Source: Hungatella sp. UBA4396 (GTDB taxonomy: Bacteria; Bacillota; Clostridia; Lachnospirales; Lachnospiraceae). From it: 64,000 nucleotides of DNA. Made by a program: the position numbers and the translations under genes. The DNA is taken from contig DGRE01000019.1 in assembly GCA_002389905.1 (NCBI GenBank), positions 1 through 64,000 on the forward strand, read 5' to 3'. The notes below the pieces were generated by a model. It ran no database searches. It was not told the origin of the DNA and worked only from the letters and a program-made list of their open reading frames with translations. Positions within the stretch are counted from its first letter, which is position 1; each line of letters begins with the position of its first letter. Below, one piece after another: positions 33,925 to 42,478 of this stretch.

Positions 33925-34791
33925 ATGCTATTTCAACAGATTTTAAATGGTCTTACCAATGGCAGTATCTATGCGCTTTTAGCAATAGGAGTCACCATGA
34001 TTTACAAGTCACTGGGAATGCTGAACTTTGCCCATGGCGATACCATTATGATTTCCGCATTTATCTGTCTGACTCTGATCAATGTGGGAGTTCCTATTCC
34101 TATAGCTATTATATTAACGATTTTTGCCGGAGCCTTCATCGGGGCCTGTCTGGAGCGGTTTATTTACAGAAAGCTGGAGTTCAGCTCCTTTACAAACCTT
34201 TTGATCGCAACCGTTGGCGTTTCCTACATTATGAAGAATCTGGCAATCGTTATATGGGGTGCAGAGCCACAGGTATTCCCGGCCCTTTTCAGCACCGATC
34301 CCATCCATCTGGGGCAGCTTCTGCTTCTGCCCCAGAATATCGGGATCATCAGCGTTGCGCTGGTTTTGGTGGTGATCCTGCAATTGTTCTTTTACAAAAC
34401 AAAAAAAGGAAAACAAATGAGGGCAGCAGCCAATGACTCGGAAGGTGCTTCCATGCTGGGAATCAATGTAAATCTCTGCCGTCTTCTGACCTTTGGGATC
34501 AGTGCGGCCTTTGCCGCAGTTGCAGGCATCTTGCTGTCCCCCATCTTCTACGTCAGTGTGGATATGGGAACCCTGGTAGGCTTAAAGGCATTTTCTGCTG
34601 CTATCTTAGGAGGCTTCGGCAATATTGTGGGCGCTATGATCGGGGGATTGATTCTGGGAATTGTAGAGGCTTTGGGGGCCACTTATGCCACAGCCGCTTA
34701 TAAGGATATCATATCATTTGTCCTGTTATTCCTGTTCCTGTATTTTAAACCCAACGGTCTTCTTGGGAAGCGGATTGAGCAGAAATTGTAG
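33925..34791 (+). CDS. livH: branched-chain-amino-acid-type ABC permease LivH
   Basis: A 288-residue inner-membrane permease with about eight hydrophobic segments. The start MLFQQILNGLTNGSIYALLA is typical of LivH, and the cytoplasmic loop AANDSEGASMLGIN matches the ATPase-contact region. The ATG at 33925 has AAGGAGGG. It works with LivM as a heterodimer. Confidence 0.9.
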   Translation: MLFQQILNGLTNGSIYALLAIGVTMIYKSLGMLNFAHGDTIMISAFICLTLINVGVPIPIAIILTIFAGAFIGACLERFIYRKLEFSSFTNLLIATVGVSYIMKNLAIVIWGAEPQVFPALFSTDPIHLGQLLLLPQNIGIISVALVLVVILQLFFYKTKKGKQMRAAANDSEGASMLGINVNLCRLLTFGISAAFAAVAGILLSPIFYVSVDMGTLVGLKAFSAAILGGFGNIVGAMIGGLILGIVEALGATYATAAYKDIISFVLLFLFLYFKPNGLLGKRIEQKL

Positions 34792-34803
34792 GGGGGTACA
34801 TAG

Positions 34804-35769
34804 ATGAAAAAGGCAAATAAAATAGGGCTGTCTGCAATCATAGGGGCAGCAATACTGATTCTTCCGTTTTTGCTTCCCAACAACTACATTATACAGATTG
34901 TGAATATGATCGGCATTTTTGCCATTGTTGGTACAGGAGTTAATATTCTGACCGGTTACACCGGGCAGTTGTCCCTTGGACAGGCGGCATTTTATGGCAT
35001 CGGCGCATACACCACTGCGCTTTTAAACACAAAGCTTGGTCTTCCATTTTTAGTAGTTCTCCCCATATCCATTCTGGTGACCGCCCTGTTCGGCGTGGTG
35101 CTTGCCATTCCGGCTCTTAAGGTGAGGGGAAGTTATCTGGCTCTTTTGACCATTGGATTTGGTGAGATTGTCAGAATGGTTCTGGTGAACTGGATCAGCC
35201 TGACAAACGGTCCCGCAGGAGTGGTGGGGATTGATGCCCCTTCGGTGTTTGGCTTTCGTTTTGATACTTTATTTAAATATTATTACCTCATCGTATTCTT
35301 TGTTTTTATCGGAATCATGTATCAGAAATGGCTTATGGATTCCAGAACAGGAAGAGCCTTTAAGGCCATTCGGGACGATGATAAGGTGGCGGAGCTGACC
35401 GGAATTAATATTACGGAATACAAGATCCGAGCCTTTGTTTTGTCGGCGGCTTACTCCGCTGTTGCAGGGGTTCTCTATGCCATGATGGTTCACTATGTAA
35501 GCCCTGACAGCTTTACCGGCAATGATTCCAACCTGTTTTTATGGACTGCCATTATGGGCGGCATGGGAACGGTCATCGGCCCGGTCATTGGTGCGGTTAT
35601 TATGAATATTCTTCCGGAAGCTCTGCGCTTTTTGGGGGATTGGAGAATGGTGGTGTATGGAGTCATACTTTTGATGGTTATTATCCGGTATCCCGGAGGA
35701 ATCACGCCATACGCAGCAAAGCTCCTCCATTATGTGCAGAAAAAGCGCAGGGGAAAGGCAGGTGAATAA
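34804..35769 (+). CDS. livM: branched-chain-amino-acid-type ABC permease LivM
   Basis: A 321-residue permease with eight to ten hydrophobic segments, the GYTGQLSLGQAAFYGIGAY signature of LivM and the loop AIRDDDKVAELTGINITEYK for ATPase contact. It lies 12 bases after livH and ends one base before the livG start codon. Confidence 0.92.
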   Translation: MKKANKIGLSAIIGAAILILPFLLPNNYIIQIVNMIGIFAIVGTGVNILTGYTGQLSLGQAAFYGIGAYTTALLNTKLGLPFLVVLPISILVTALFGVVLAIPALKVRGSYLALLTIGFGEIVRMVLVNWISLTNGPAGVVGIDAPSVFGFRFDTLFKYYYLIVFFVFIGIMYQKWLMDSRTGRAFKAIRDDDKVAELTGINITEYKIRAFVLSAAYSAVAGVLYAMMVHYVSPDSFTGNDSNLFLWTAIMGGMGTVIGPVIGAVIMNILPEALRFLGDWRMVVYGVILLMVIIRYPGGITPYAAKLLHYVQKKRRGKAGE

Positions 35770-35770
35770 G

Positions 35771-36538
35771 ATGGCGGTTTTGGAATTAAAAAATGTGACC
35801 AAACGGTTCGGAGGCCTGACTGCGGTTTCCGGTGTGGACTTAAAAATAGAAGAAAACCAGATCTGTTCCCTGATCGGTCCCAATGGAGCGGGAAAAACCA
35901 CGGTATTTAATCTGATTACAGGTGTATATCAGCTGACTGAGGGAGAGGTTCTGTTTAACGACGTTTCCATCAGTGGACTGCAGCCAAACAGGATTGTGGA
36001 AATGGGGATGGCGAGAACGTATCAGAACATCCGCCTGTTTAAGAAAATGAGCGCAATTGAGAATGTCATGACAGGCTTTCACTGCCGGACAAAAGCCGGA
36101 ATGCTCAATATATTATACAACCGCAAAGGGATGCTGGAAGAGGACCGGGAGGTGAGAAGGAAAAGTGAAGAGCTTCTGGAGTATTTAAAAATCGCTGATT
36201 TAAAAGACGAACCTTCCTGCAGCCTTCCTTACGGTCACCAGAGAATCCTGGAAATCGGAAGAGCCCTGGCAACCAGGCCCAAGCTTCTTCTTTTGGATGA
36301 GCCGGCAGCCGGTATGAATGCCTCGGAAAAGACGGAGCTGATCCGCACCATACGGGGAATCCGGACTGATTTTGGAATTTCCGTCCTTTTGGTGGAGCAC
36401 GATATGGATCTGATTATGAACATTTCAGATGATATTACAGTGCTTAACTACGGAGCACGGATTGCCGGCGGCCAGCCGGAAGAGATCCGGAACAATGAAA
36501 AGGTAATTGAAGCGTACCTGGGAAGGAGTGAATCATAG
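35771..36538 (+). CDS. livG: ABC transporter ATPase LivG
   Basis: A 255-residue ATPase with Walker A GPNGAGKTT, signature-region YGHQRILEIGRALA, Walker B LLLLDEPAAGMN and the H-loop VEHDMD. The C-terminal extension with ARIAGGQPEEI is typical of LivG. Its stop codon overlaps the GTG start of livF by one base. Confidence 0.92.
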   Translation: MAVLELKNVTKRFGGLTAVSGVDLKIEENQICSLIGPNGAGKTTVFNLITGVYQLTEGEVLFNDVSISGLQPNRIVEMGMARTYQNIRLFKKMSAIENVMTGFHCRTKAGMLNILYNRKGMLEEDREVRRKSEELLEYLKIADLKDEPSCSLPYGHQRILEIGRALATRPKLLLLDEPAAGMNASEKTELIRTIRGIRTDFGISVLLVEHDMDLIMNISDDITVLNYGARIAGGQPEEIRNNEKVIEAYLGRSES

Positions 36539-37275
36539 TGAGTAAGAATGGAACGGTTTTGGAAGTGTCCGGTTTAAACTCCAGCTATGGGGCGATTAAA
36601 GCCATTAAGAATATCAGCCTTCATGTAGACAAGGGAGAGCTGGTTTCCCTTCTTGGGGCCAATGGCGCAGGAAAATCCACTCTTTTAAAATCAATTATCG
36701 GTATGGTACATATTGAAAGCGGCTCTGTCAAATACGAAGGGGAAGAAATGGTGGGGAAAAAGTCCCATGAGATCATTCCCAAAGGGATATCCATTGTGCC
36801 GGAAGGCCGGAAGATCTTTGCAGATGCCACGGTAATGGAAAATCTGATCCTGGGTTCCTATACCAGGGCTGCAGACAAAGCCCTGGATGAGAAAATACTG
36901 GAACAGGTATTTGAATTTTTCCCCCGTCTTTATGAACGGAAAAGCCAGATGGGAGGAACCTTATCCGGCGGAGAACAGCAGATGCTGGCTATCGGCAGGG
37001 CTATGATGTCTGATCCTAAGCTTTTGCTGCTTGATGAGCCTTCCATGGGTCTTGCCCCTCTGGTGGTGGAGCAGGTATTTGAAGTTATAAAAAAACTAAA
37101 GGAAACCGGGGTCACCATTCTTCTGGTGGAACAGAACGCCAGAATGGCTATTAAGGTCAGTGACCGTTCCTATATGCTGAATACAGGAAGAATCGCAGGA
37201 GAGCTCAGCGCCAAAGATGGAGTTGATCAAAATGCATTGCTTGAAGTCTATCTGGGAAAATCAGCAAATGATTAA
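36538..37275 (+). CDS. livF: ABC transporter ATPase LivF
   Basis: A 245-residue ATPase with Walker A GANGAGKST, signature LSGGEQQMLAIGRA, Walker B LLLLDEPSMGLAP and the PEGRKIF segment characteristic of LivF. It starts at GTG 36538 inside the livG stop. It pairs with LivG to power the importer. Confidence 0.93.
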   Translation: MSKNGTVLEVSGLNSSYGAIKAIKNISLHVDKGELVSLLGANGAGKSTLLKSIIGMVHIESGSVKYEGEEMVGKKSHEIIPKGISIVPEGRKIFADATVMENLILGSYTRAADKALDEKILEQVFEFFPRLYERKSQMGGTLSGGEQQMLAIGRAMMSDPKLLLLDEPSMGLAPLVVEQVFEVIKKLKETGVTILLVEQNARMAIKVSDRSYMLNTGRIAGELSAKDGVDQNALLEVYLGKSAND

Positions 37276-37287
37276 AGGGGGATGAGA

Positions 37288-38187
37288 ATGAAACTGGAAA
37301 ATGTTAAATTTGATATTGATACAAAGCTGGTGTTAAATATTGGCGATCCCATGAGAAAGACAAACGCTCCAAGAGCCTATAACAAATTGTTCAGTGAGCT
37401 GGATATGAACGCCATCATGCTGCCGGTGGAGATTCCAAAAGGAAAGCTTCCGGAGTTTCTGGAGGCATGTAAAATATTGAAAATCCGCTATTTATGCCCT
37501 ACTATGCCTCATAAAAAGGACATTATCCCTCTTCTTGACGATGTAGATGAAAGCTCAAGGATATTCCAGTCCGTTAATGCCATCCGCATTGATGAAGACG
37601 GAACCAGCCATGGGGTTGGAATGGATGGGAAAGGGGCTTTAAATGCCATCTTAACCAGCGGAATTGACTTGGAAGGCAAGGAAGCGGTTATGCTGGGAAG
37701 CGGGAGCATCAGCGGTGTGATTGGCCTGGAACTTTCAAAAAGGGGAATTAAAAAATTGACCATTTTAAACAGGACGGCAGACCAGGCAGAGGAGGTGGCA
37801 GGCATTTTAAACCGCCATACCTCAATGGAAACCATTGCCCTGACTTCCACTTCGGAAAATCTGGATGAAGCGGCAAAGCATGCCGGGATTTTCCTTCAGG
37901 TGACTCCCCTTGGGATGGCAGGCTATGGTGCAACTCATGAGTATCTGGGCTTCATTGATAAGCTGCCTGAGGAATGTCTTGTCTTTGATGTAATCATTAA
38001 TCCGGCGGATACACCTGTGATTGAGGCAGCTAAGAAGAGAGGCTTAAGAACCATTCCAGGGCTTAAGATGCTGGCCGGGCAGATGGAGGAAATCTTCCGT
38101 TTCATGTTCCAGACAGAGCTCACTCCTGAGAATAAGGAAGCCTGTATTCAGGAATTGTGCCGGTTTTTGGGAGTGAGCGTGGATTAA
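37288..38187 (+). CDS. shikimate dehydrogenase-like NAD(P)-dependent oxidoreductase
   Basis: A 299-residue AroE/YdiB-family protein. The catalytic Lys of TMPHKKD and the Asp of GMDGKGAL are present, and the nucleotide fold is marked by LGSGSISGVIG and NRT. The usual shikimate-carboxylate motif HSxSP near the start is replaced by KTNAP, so shikimate itself is an unlikely substrate. The ATG at 37288 is 7 bases from GGGGG; the ATG at 37282 is too close. It is embedded in the Liv operon, so it probably oxidises a related hydroxy or amino acid. Confidence 0.8.
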   Translation: MKLENVKFDIDTKLVLNIGDPMRKTNAPRAYNKLFSELDMNAIMLPVEIPKGKLPEFLEACKILKIRYLCPTMPHKKDIIPLLDDVDESSRIFQSVNAIRIDEDGTSHGVGMDGKGALNAILTSGIDLEGKEAVMLGSGSISGVIGLELSKRGIKKLTILNRTADQAEEVAGILNRHTSMETIALTSTSENLDEAAKHAGIFLQVTPLGMAGYGATHEYLGFIDKLPEECLVFDVIINPADTPVIEAAKKRGLRTIPGLKMLAGQMEEIFRFMFQTELTPENKEACIQELCRFLGVSVD

Positions 38188-38190
38188 GGA

Positions 38191-38940
38191 ATGAATCAGT
38201 ATCTTGATCTGTTTTTGGACATTGGACAGTCCATGCTGGAAGCAGGGGCGGAAATTCACCGGGTGGAGGACACCATCCACCGCCTTTGCCGGGCTTATGA
38301 TCTGGAGAGGGCAGAGGTCTTTGCCATACGTGCCTTGATTGTGGTCACTGTGAAAGGCGGGACAGGGGAGTCTTTTACAGAATCCAGGAGAATATACCGG
38401 GTAGGCATCAATATGGCAAGGCTGGAGGATTTAAATTCTCTGTCCCGTTATATCTGCGGAGAAAAGCCTGATTTGGAGGAAATCTCTCTCCGCTTGAAGG
38501 CGTGCCTGGAAAAGAAGGAGCTTCGCAGGTGGGAAACGGCAGCAGGCTATGTTCTGGCAGCTTCAACCTTTGCCTGTTTTTTCGGAGGCAGGTTAGGGGA
38601 TGGAATTGTGGCCGGAATACTGGGAGGACTGCTGTTTGAGATAGACAGCCGTGTGGGGAGTCAGAATCCCCAGAAGCTGGTTTATACCGCTGCCTGTTCC
38701 ATGATTCTGGGATTTTGCGGGATGGCATGGGGACTGCTGGTGCCGGAGGCCCGTTCCAGCAAGATTATGATAGGAACGATTATGCTTCTCATACCGGGAA
38801 TGGCTTTTATGAATTCTGTAAGGGATATGTTAAATAACAATGCCATGACAGGATTTTTCAGTCTGGTGGACGCAGTTTTGACGGCAGGCTCCATTGCGGC
38901 AGGATTTGCAGTTCCTTTGATATTGATGGGAGGAAGATAG
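38191..38940 (+). CDS. threonine/serine exporter family protein, N-terminal half (ThrE/DUF1212)
   Basis: A 249-residue membrane protein. The cytoplasmic N-terminus contains the GAEIHRVEDTIHRLC motif of ThrE-type exporters and RRIYRVGINMARLEDLN, followed by five hydrophobic segments. With the next gene it makes up a complete ThrE protein split in two. It starts 4 bases after the dehydrogenase gene. Export of an amino-acid-like compound from a catabolic operon suggests removal of a toxic or excess product. Confidence 0.87.
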   Translation: MNQYLDLFLDIGQSMLEAGAEIHRVEDTIHRLCRAYDLERAEVFAIRALIVVTVKGGTGESFTESRRIYRVGINMARLEDLNSLSRYICGEKPDLEEISLRLKACLEKKELRRWETAAGYVLAASTFACFFGGRLGDGIVAGILGGLLFEIDSRVGSQNPQKLVYTAACSMILGFCGMAWGLLVPEARSSKIMIGTIMLLIPGMAFMNSVRDMLNNNAMTGFFSLVDAVLTAGSIAAGFAVPLILMGGR

Positions 38941-39378
38941 GTGCCGGATATTTGGTTTCAGACTTTTGCGGCGGCTCTCGGTTCCATGGCTTTTGGAATC
39001 GTATATAACGTGAAACGAAAACGGCTTTTGACCGTTGCTTTGGGGGGAGGAATCGGTTGGTTTTTGTATTGCATATTTTTCCGGATATCAGGCAGCGGTT
39101 TTATCAGCAATATGGGAGCCTCCATGTTTGCTACGGGTTATTCGGAACTGATGGCCCGCAAACGGAAAGCGCCTGCGGTGGTATTTCTTCTTCCCTGCCT
39201 GATTCCGCTGGTGCCGGGAGGAGGACTTTATTATTCTATGAGCTATGCTGTGCTTAAAGATTTTTCCCGGTGCAACGCTTATGCAGTCAGTACCGGGGAG
39301 GCGGCATTTGGCATTGCAGCGGGAATTATTATGGTTTCAGCGGCGGTGAGGTTTATTTGCCTGAGATACGTAAAATAA
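38941..39378 (+). CDS. threonine/serine exporter, C-terminal half (ThrE_2/DUF3815)
   Basis: A 145-residue protein of four or five membrane segments, matching the second half of ThrE exporters (PCLIPLVPGGGLYYSMSYAV). The start is GTG at 38941, directly after the stop of the partner gene, with GGAGG in the end of that gene. The two halves should assemble together. Confidence 0.87.
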   Translation: MPDIWFQTFAAALGSMAFGIVYNVKRKRLLTVALGGGIGWFLYCIFFRISGSGFISNMGASMFATGYSELMARKRKAPAVVFLLPCLIPLVPGGGLYYSMSYAVLKDFSRCNAYAVSTGEAAFGIAAGIIMVSAAVRFICLRYVK

Positions 39379-39400
39379 AAAAGAAAGCAGGAAATCAGCT

Positions 39401-40417
39401 ATGAAGGGAATTAAAATTAAAAAACCATGGGATGTGGAATGCGTGGAAATAGAAAAGCCGGTTCCAGGAGAGGGAGAAGCCCTGATTAAGGTAAGGTCTG
39501 CCGGAATCTGCGGTTCTGATATCGGTGCTTTTCGGGGAACCAATCCACTGGTGTCCTATCCAAGAGTCATTGGACATGAGATTGCAGGAGAAGTTATTTC
39601 CATTCCGGAAAATAATAAAAAAGGGTTGAAAAAGGGAGATCATGTGATCGTAGACCCCTATATGTACTGCGGAACCTGTTATCCATGTTCCATCGGAAGG
39701 ACCAATTGCTGTACGGATTTAAAGGTGCTGGGAGTTCATGTGGAGGGAGGCATGGCCGAATATTTTACCCACCCTGCGGACATGCTCTGGAAGCTGCCGG
39801 AAAGTATGGACTGGGAACTGGCGCCTATGGCGGAACCTCTTACCATTGCCCTTCACGGAATCCACCGGGGCAGGTTAAAAGCCGGAGAGCATGTGGCCAT
39901 CATCGGGGCAGGTCCTATCGGTATTCTTGCAGCCATGTCTGCCCTTGCCTATGGAGCGGAACCGATCATGATTGATCTTGTGGATGAACGTCTTAAAGAA
40001 GCACAGGATATGGGGATAAAGTACGTGATCAATCCAGGAAAAGAGAATACCGAGGAAAAGGTGAGGGAGTATACGGCTGGAAGGATGGCAGAATTGGTCA
40101 TGGAGTGCTCCGGGTCCAACGGCGCCATAAGGTCTGCCCTGGATCTGGTGGCAAATGCGGGAAGGATTACACTGACCGGCTGGCCTAAAACAGAAACTCC
40201 CATTCCCACTGATGTCATAACAAAAAAAGAAATTGATATTTGCGGAGCCCGTACCAGTGCAGGGGAGTTTGAGGAAGCCATCCGCCTCATAGATTCCGGA
40301 CAGGTGGACGTTGCCAGGATTCTTACGAAAACAGTGGCCCTGGATGAGGCTGCCGGAACAATCCGGGATATTGAAAAAAATCCGGGAAATTATATGAAGG
40401 TCAATGTCATCCTTTAA
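39401..40417 (+). CDS. zinc-dependent medium-chain alcohol/polyol dehydrogenase
   Basis: A 338-residue MDR-superfamily dehydrogenase. Catalytic zinc ligands are the Cys of AGICGSD and the HE pair of VIGHEIAGEV. The structural zinc is held by the four cysteines of YCGTCYPCSIGRTNC. The NAD-binding fold is marked by IIGAGPIGILAA. Its closest look is to sorbitol, threonine or galactitol-1-phosphate dehydrogenases. The substrate is probably an intermediate of this operon. Confidence 0.87.
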   Translation: MKGIKIKKPWDVECVEIEKPVPGEGEALIKVRSAGICGSDIGAFRGTNPLVSYPRVIGHEIAGEVISIPENNKKGLKKGDHVIVDPYMYCGTCYPCSIGRTNCCTDLKVLGVHVEGGMAEYFTHPADMLWKLPESMDWELAPMAEPLTIALHGIHRGRLKAGEHVAIIGAGPIGILAAMSALAYGAEPIMIDLVDERLKEAQDMGIKYVINPGKENTEEKVREYTAGRMAELVMECSGSNGAIRSALDLVANAGRITLTGWPKTETPIPTDVITKKEIDICGARTSAGEFEEAIRLIDSGQVDVARILTKTVALDEAAGTIRDIEKNPGNYMKVNVIL

Positions 40418-40449
40418 GAAAAAAGGGGTGCTGAGGTCAGGAGGAAATG

Positions 40450-41451
40450 ATGAGAATTCAATATGAAGTGATGAAATCAGAATTTAAAAGAGTCTTGCTG
40501 AAATATGGTTTTGATGAAAAGAATGCTTCTGATGCAGCAGAGCTCTTTGCACAAAATTCGCTGGCAGGAGTATATTCCCATGGATTAAACCGTTTTCCCA
40601 GGGTTGTGGAATACTTAAAAAAGGGAGAAATTGATCCTAAGGTATCGGCGGATTGCGTTATGGAGATGGGGGCCTTTGAACGCTGGGATGGACATAGAGG
40701 GTTTGGCCCTTTAAATGCAAAGAAGGCAATGGACCGGGCTGTGGAGCTGGCAAAGCAGTACGGAATCGGCGTTGTGGCCCTTGGGAATAATAATCACTGG
40801 ATGAGAGGCGGAAGCTATGGCTGGCAGGCCGCAGACCAGGGCTGCATAGGGATCTGCTGGTCCAACACCCAGCCTAATATGCCGGCCTGGGGCGGTATGG
40901 ATAAAAAAATAGGAAATAACCCTATCATTATGGCAATTCCAAGAAGCAGCGGAGAGCATGTTGTCATTGATTGTGCGGTGTCTCAGTTTTCTTATGGAAA
41001 GATGGAAGACTGCAAGCTGAAAGGGATCCCTCTTCCAGTGCCTGGAGGCTATGACAGCCAGGGGAATTTAACAACCGACCCGGCTGAAATTGAAAAGACC
41101 TGGAGGGTGCTTCCCATGGGATATTGGAAGGGAAGCGGCATTTCCATTGCCCTTGATCTGATCGCAACGGTTCTCTCCAATGGGAATTCCGTCCATACCA
41201 TAGGTACATTCGGTGATGAAGTGGGGCTGACCCAGGTCATGATAGCAATTGATCCTTCAAAGGGCAATACGGTGGAAATGACAGATGAAATCGTAACTGG
41301 CATTGTAGAGGATGTAAAGCAGTCAATTCCGGTAAATGTTGGAGGAGAGGTGTATTATCCGGGAGAGATGGAACTTAGGTCTATGAAGGAAAATCTGGAA
41401 CTGGGAATTCCGGTGGTGGAAGAGAAGTGGAATGAGGTTTTGGCTATGTGA
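40450..41451 (+). CDS. Ldh2-family malate/lactate/ureidoglycolate dehydrogenase-like oxidoreductase
   Basis: A 333-residue member of the NAD(P)-dependent Ldh2 family, unrelated to classical lactate dehydrogenases. NSLAGVYSHGLNRFPRVVEY near the start contains the catalytic His, and NNNHWMRGGSYGWQAA and GYWKGSGISIALDL are family motifs. The family acts on 2-oxo/2-hydroxy acids or cyclic imino acids. The start at 40450 is 5 bases from AGGAGG; the tandem ATG at 40447 is also possible. It is near the end of the operon. Confidence 0.87.
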   Translation: MRIQYEVMKSEFKRVLLKYGFDEKNASDAAELFAQNSLAGVYSHGLNRFPRVVEYLKKGEIDPKVSADCVMEMGAFERWDGHRGFGPLNAKKAMDRAVELAKQYGIGVVALGNNNHWMRGGSYGWQAADQGCIGICWSNTQPNMPAWGGMDKKIGNNPIIMAIPRSSGEHVVIDCAVSQFSYGKMEDCKLKGIPLPVPGGYDSQGNLTTDPAEIEKTWRVLPMGYWKGSGISIALDLIATVLSNGNSVHTIGTFGDEVGLTQVMIAIDPSKGNTVEMTDEIVTGIVEDVKQSIPVNVGGEVYYPGEMELRSMKENLELGIPVVEEKWNEVLAM

Positions 41452-41461
41452 TGTGGTGCGG

Positions 41462-41641
41462 ATGAAGCTTTCTGATTCCAATTATATTAATGTTTCCATT
41501 GTAACCGGACAACCCTATGCTGTAACAGATTATTGTCCTGAAGTGCTGATTGATTATATAAAACAGATGATTGCGCATTATGGGAGTAATCCTCAAGAGG
41601 AAATTGTGAGGCGGATGCGCCAGGAGGTAAAGAGGGCATGA
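41462..41641 (+). CDS. small hypothetical protein
   Basis: A 59-residue frame beginning MKLSDSNYINVSIVTGQPYA and ending in a basic helix. It starts 10 bases after the Ldh2-type gene and ends before the terminator, so it is probably co-transcribed. A longer frame from 41432 overlaps the upstream gene and has no ribosome site. No family recognised. Confidence 0.5.
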   Translation: MKLSDSNYINVSIVTGQPYAVTDYCPEVLIDYIKQMIAHYGSNPQEEIVRRMRQEVKRA

Positions 41642-41726
41642 GTTCGTTTCAGGACGTATTAAGGAACATATCTTGTGGAATTATTATGAGAAAGAAAATA
41701 TTTTGAAAAAGTAAAAGAAAATAGTT

Positions 41727-41754
41727 GGAGCGGGGTTCTTTTGAACCCCGCTCC
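41727..41754. terminator. strong bidirectional terminator
   Basis: GGAGCGGGGTTC (41727-41738) pairs perfectly over 12 bp with GAACCCCGCTCC (41743-41754). It lies between the end of the catabolic operon and the convergent ktrA gene. Confidence 0.85.
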
Positions 41755-41782
41755 ATTATCGCATCATGAGAGAAAGCCGTAC

Positions 41783-42466
41783 TCATCGGTCATCATTTGT
41801 CAGTAAAAGATGTTCAAATTTTAAAATGCTTTTCTTCTTACCTACGACTGCAATGAGATCGTCAGTGTGCAGCATAAGATCAGGAGAAATTTCCACAATG
41901 GTTTCTGTTTCCCGGACGATTGCAATGATATTGAGTCCGAATCGTTTGCGGAAGTCTAACTCCAGAATGCTTTTTCCGGCAAGATTATCTGTAAGTCTCA
42001 GTTCTGATATGGAGTATTCGCTGGAAAGGTCAATAAAATCCAGGGCTCTGGGGGCTGTCAGGGAGTTGGCCAGGCGTACGGCCCGGTCCCGTTCCGGGTA
42101 TACCACCTCTGCACCGATTTTTTGCAGTACCCTGCCATGTTCTGGACTTAGGGCCTTAGCCAGCACTCTGGGAACGCCCAGCTCAATCACATTAAGTGTT
42201 GCCAGAATGCTGACTTCCACCTGCTCGCCGATACATACAATAACAGTGCCGCAATTTTGTATTCCCGCTTCTTCCAGAGTGGCCTTATCCAGCCGGGGGG
42301 TAATAAACGCCTGCTGGACCTTGTCCTGAATCTGTCTTATCTTGCTCTCGCAGTTATCTAAAACCAGAACCTCTTGTCCGTTTTCAGCCAGTGTTTCAGC
42401 AAGAGCAGTTCCAAAACGTCCCAATCCAATTACACCGAAGGTAATGCCCAGTTTATAATCAAACAT
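41783..42466 (-). CDS. ktrA: potassium uptake regulatory subunit KtrA/TrkA
   Basis: A 227-residue cytoplasmic RCK protein. The Rossmann-type RCK-N domain begins with VIGLGRFGTALA and includes the acidic strand end VLDNCESK; an RCK-C domain follows from about residue 145. Such proteins form octameric rings that gate the KtrB channel in response to ATP/ADP and, in many Firmicutes, c-di-AMP. It is downstream of ktrB by 12 bases in the same operon. Confidence 0.93.
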   Translation of the reverse strand: MFDYKLGITFGVIGLGRFGTALAETLAENGQEVLVLDNCESKIRQIQDKVQQAFITPRLDKATLEEAGIQNCGTVIVCIGEQVEVSILATLNVIELGVPRVLAKALSPEHGRVLQKIGAEVVYPERDRAVRLANSLTAPRALDFIDLSSEYSISELRLTDNLAGKSILELDFRKRFGLNIIAIVRETETIVEISPDLMLHTDDLIAVVGKKKSILKFEHLLLTNDDR

Positions 42467-42478
42467 AATAGTAATCTC

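Noticed and set aside
41432..41461. Start of the small protein at 41432
   Set aside because: It would overlap the Ldh2-type gene by 20 bases without a ribosome site; the ATG at 41462 is more reasonable, though still uncertain.
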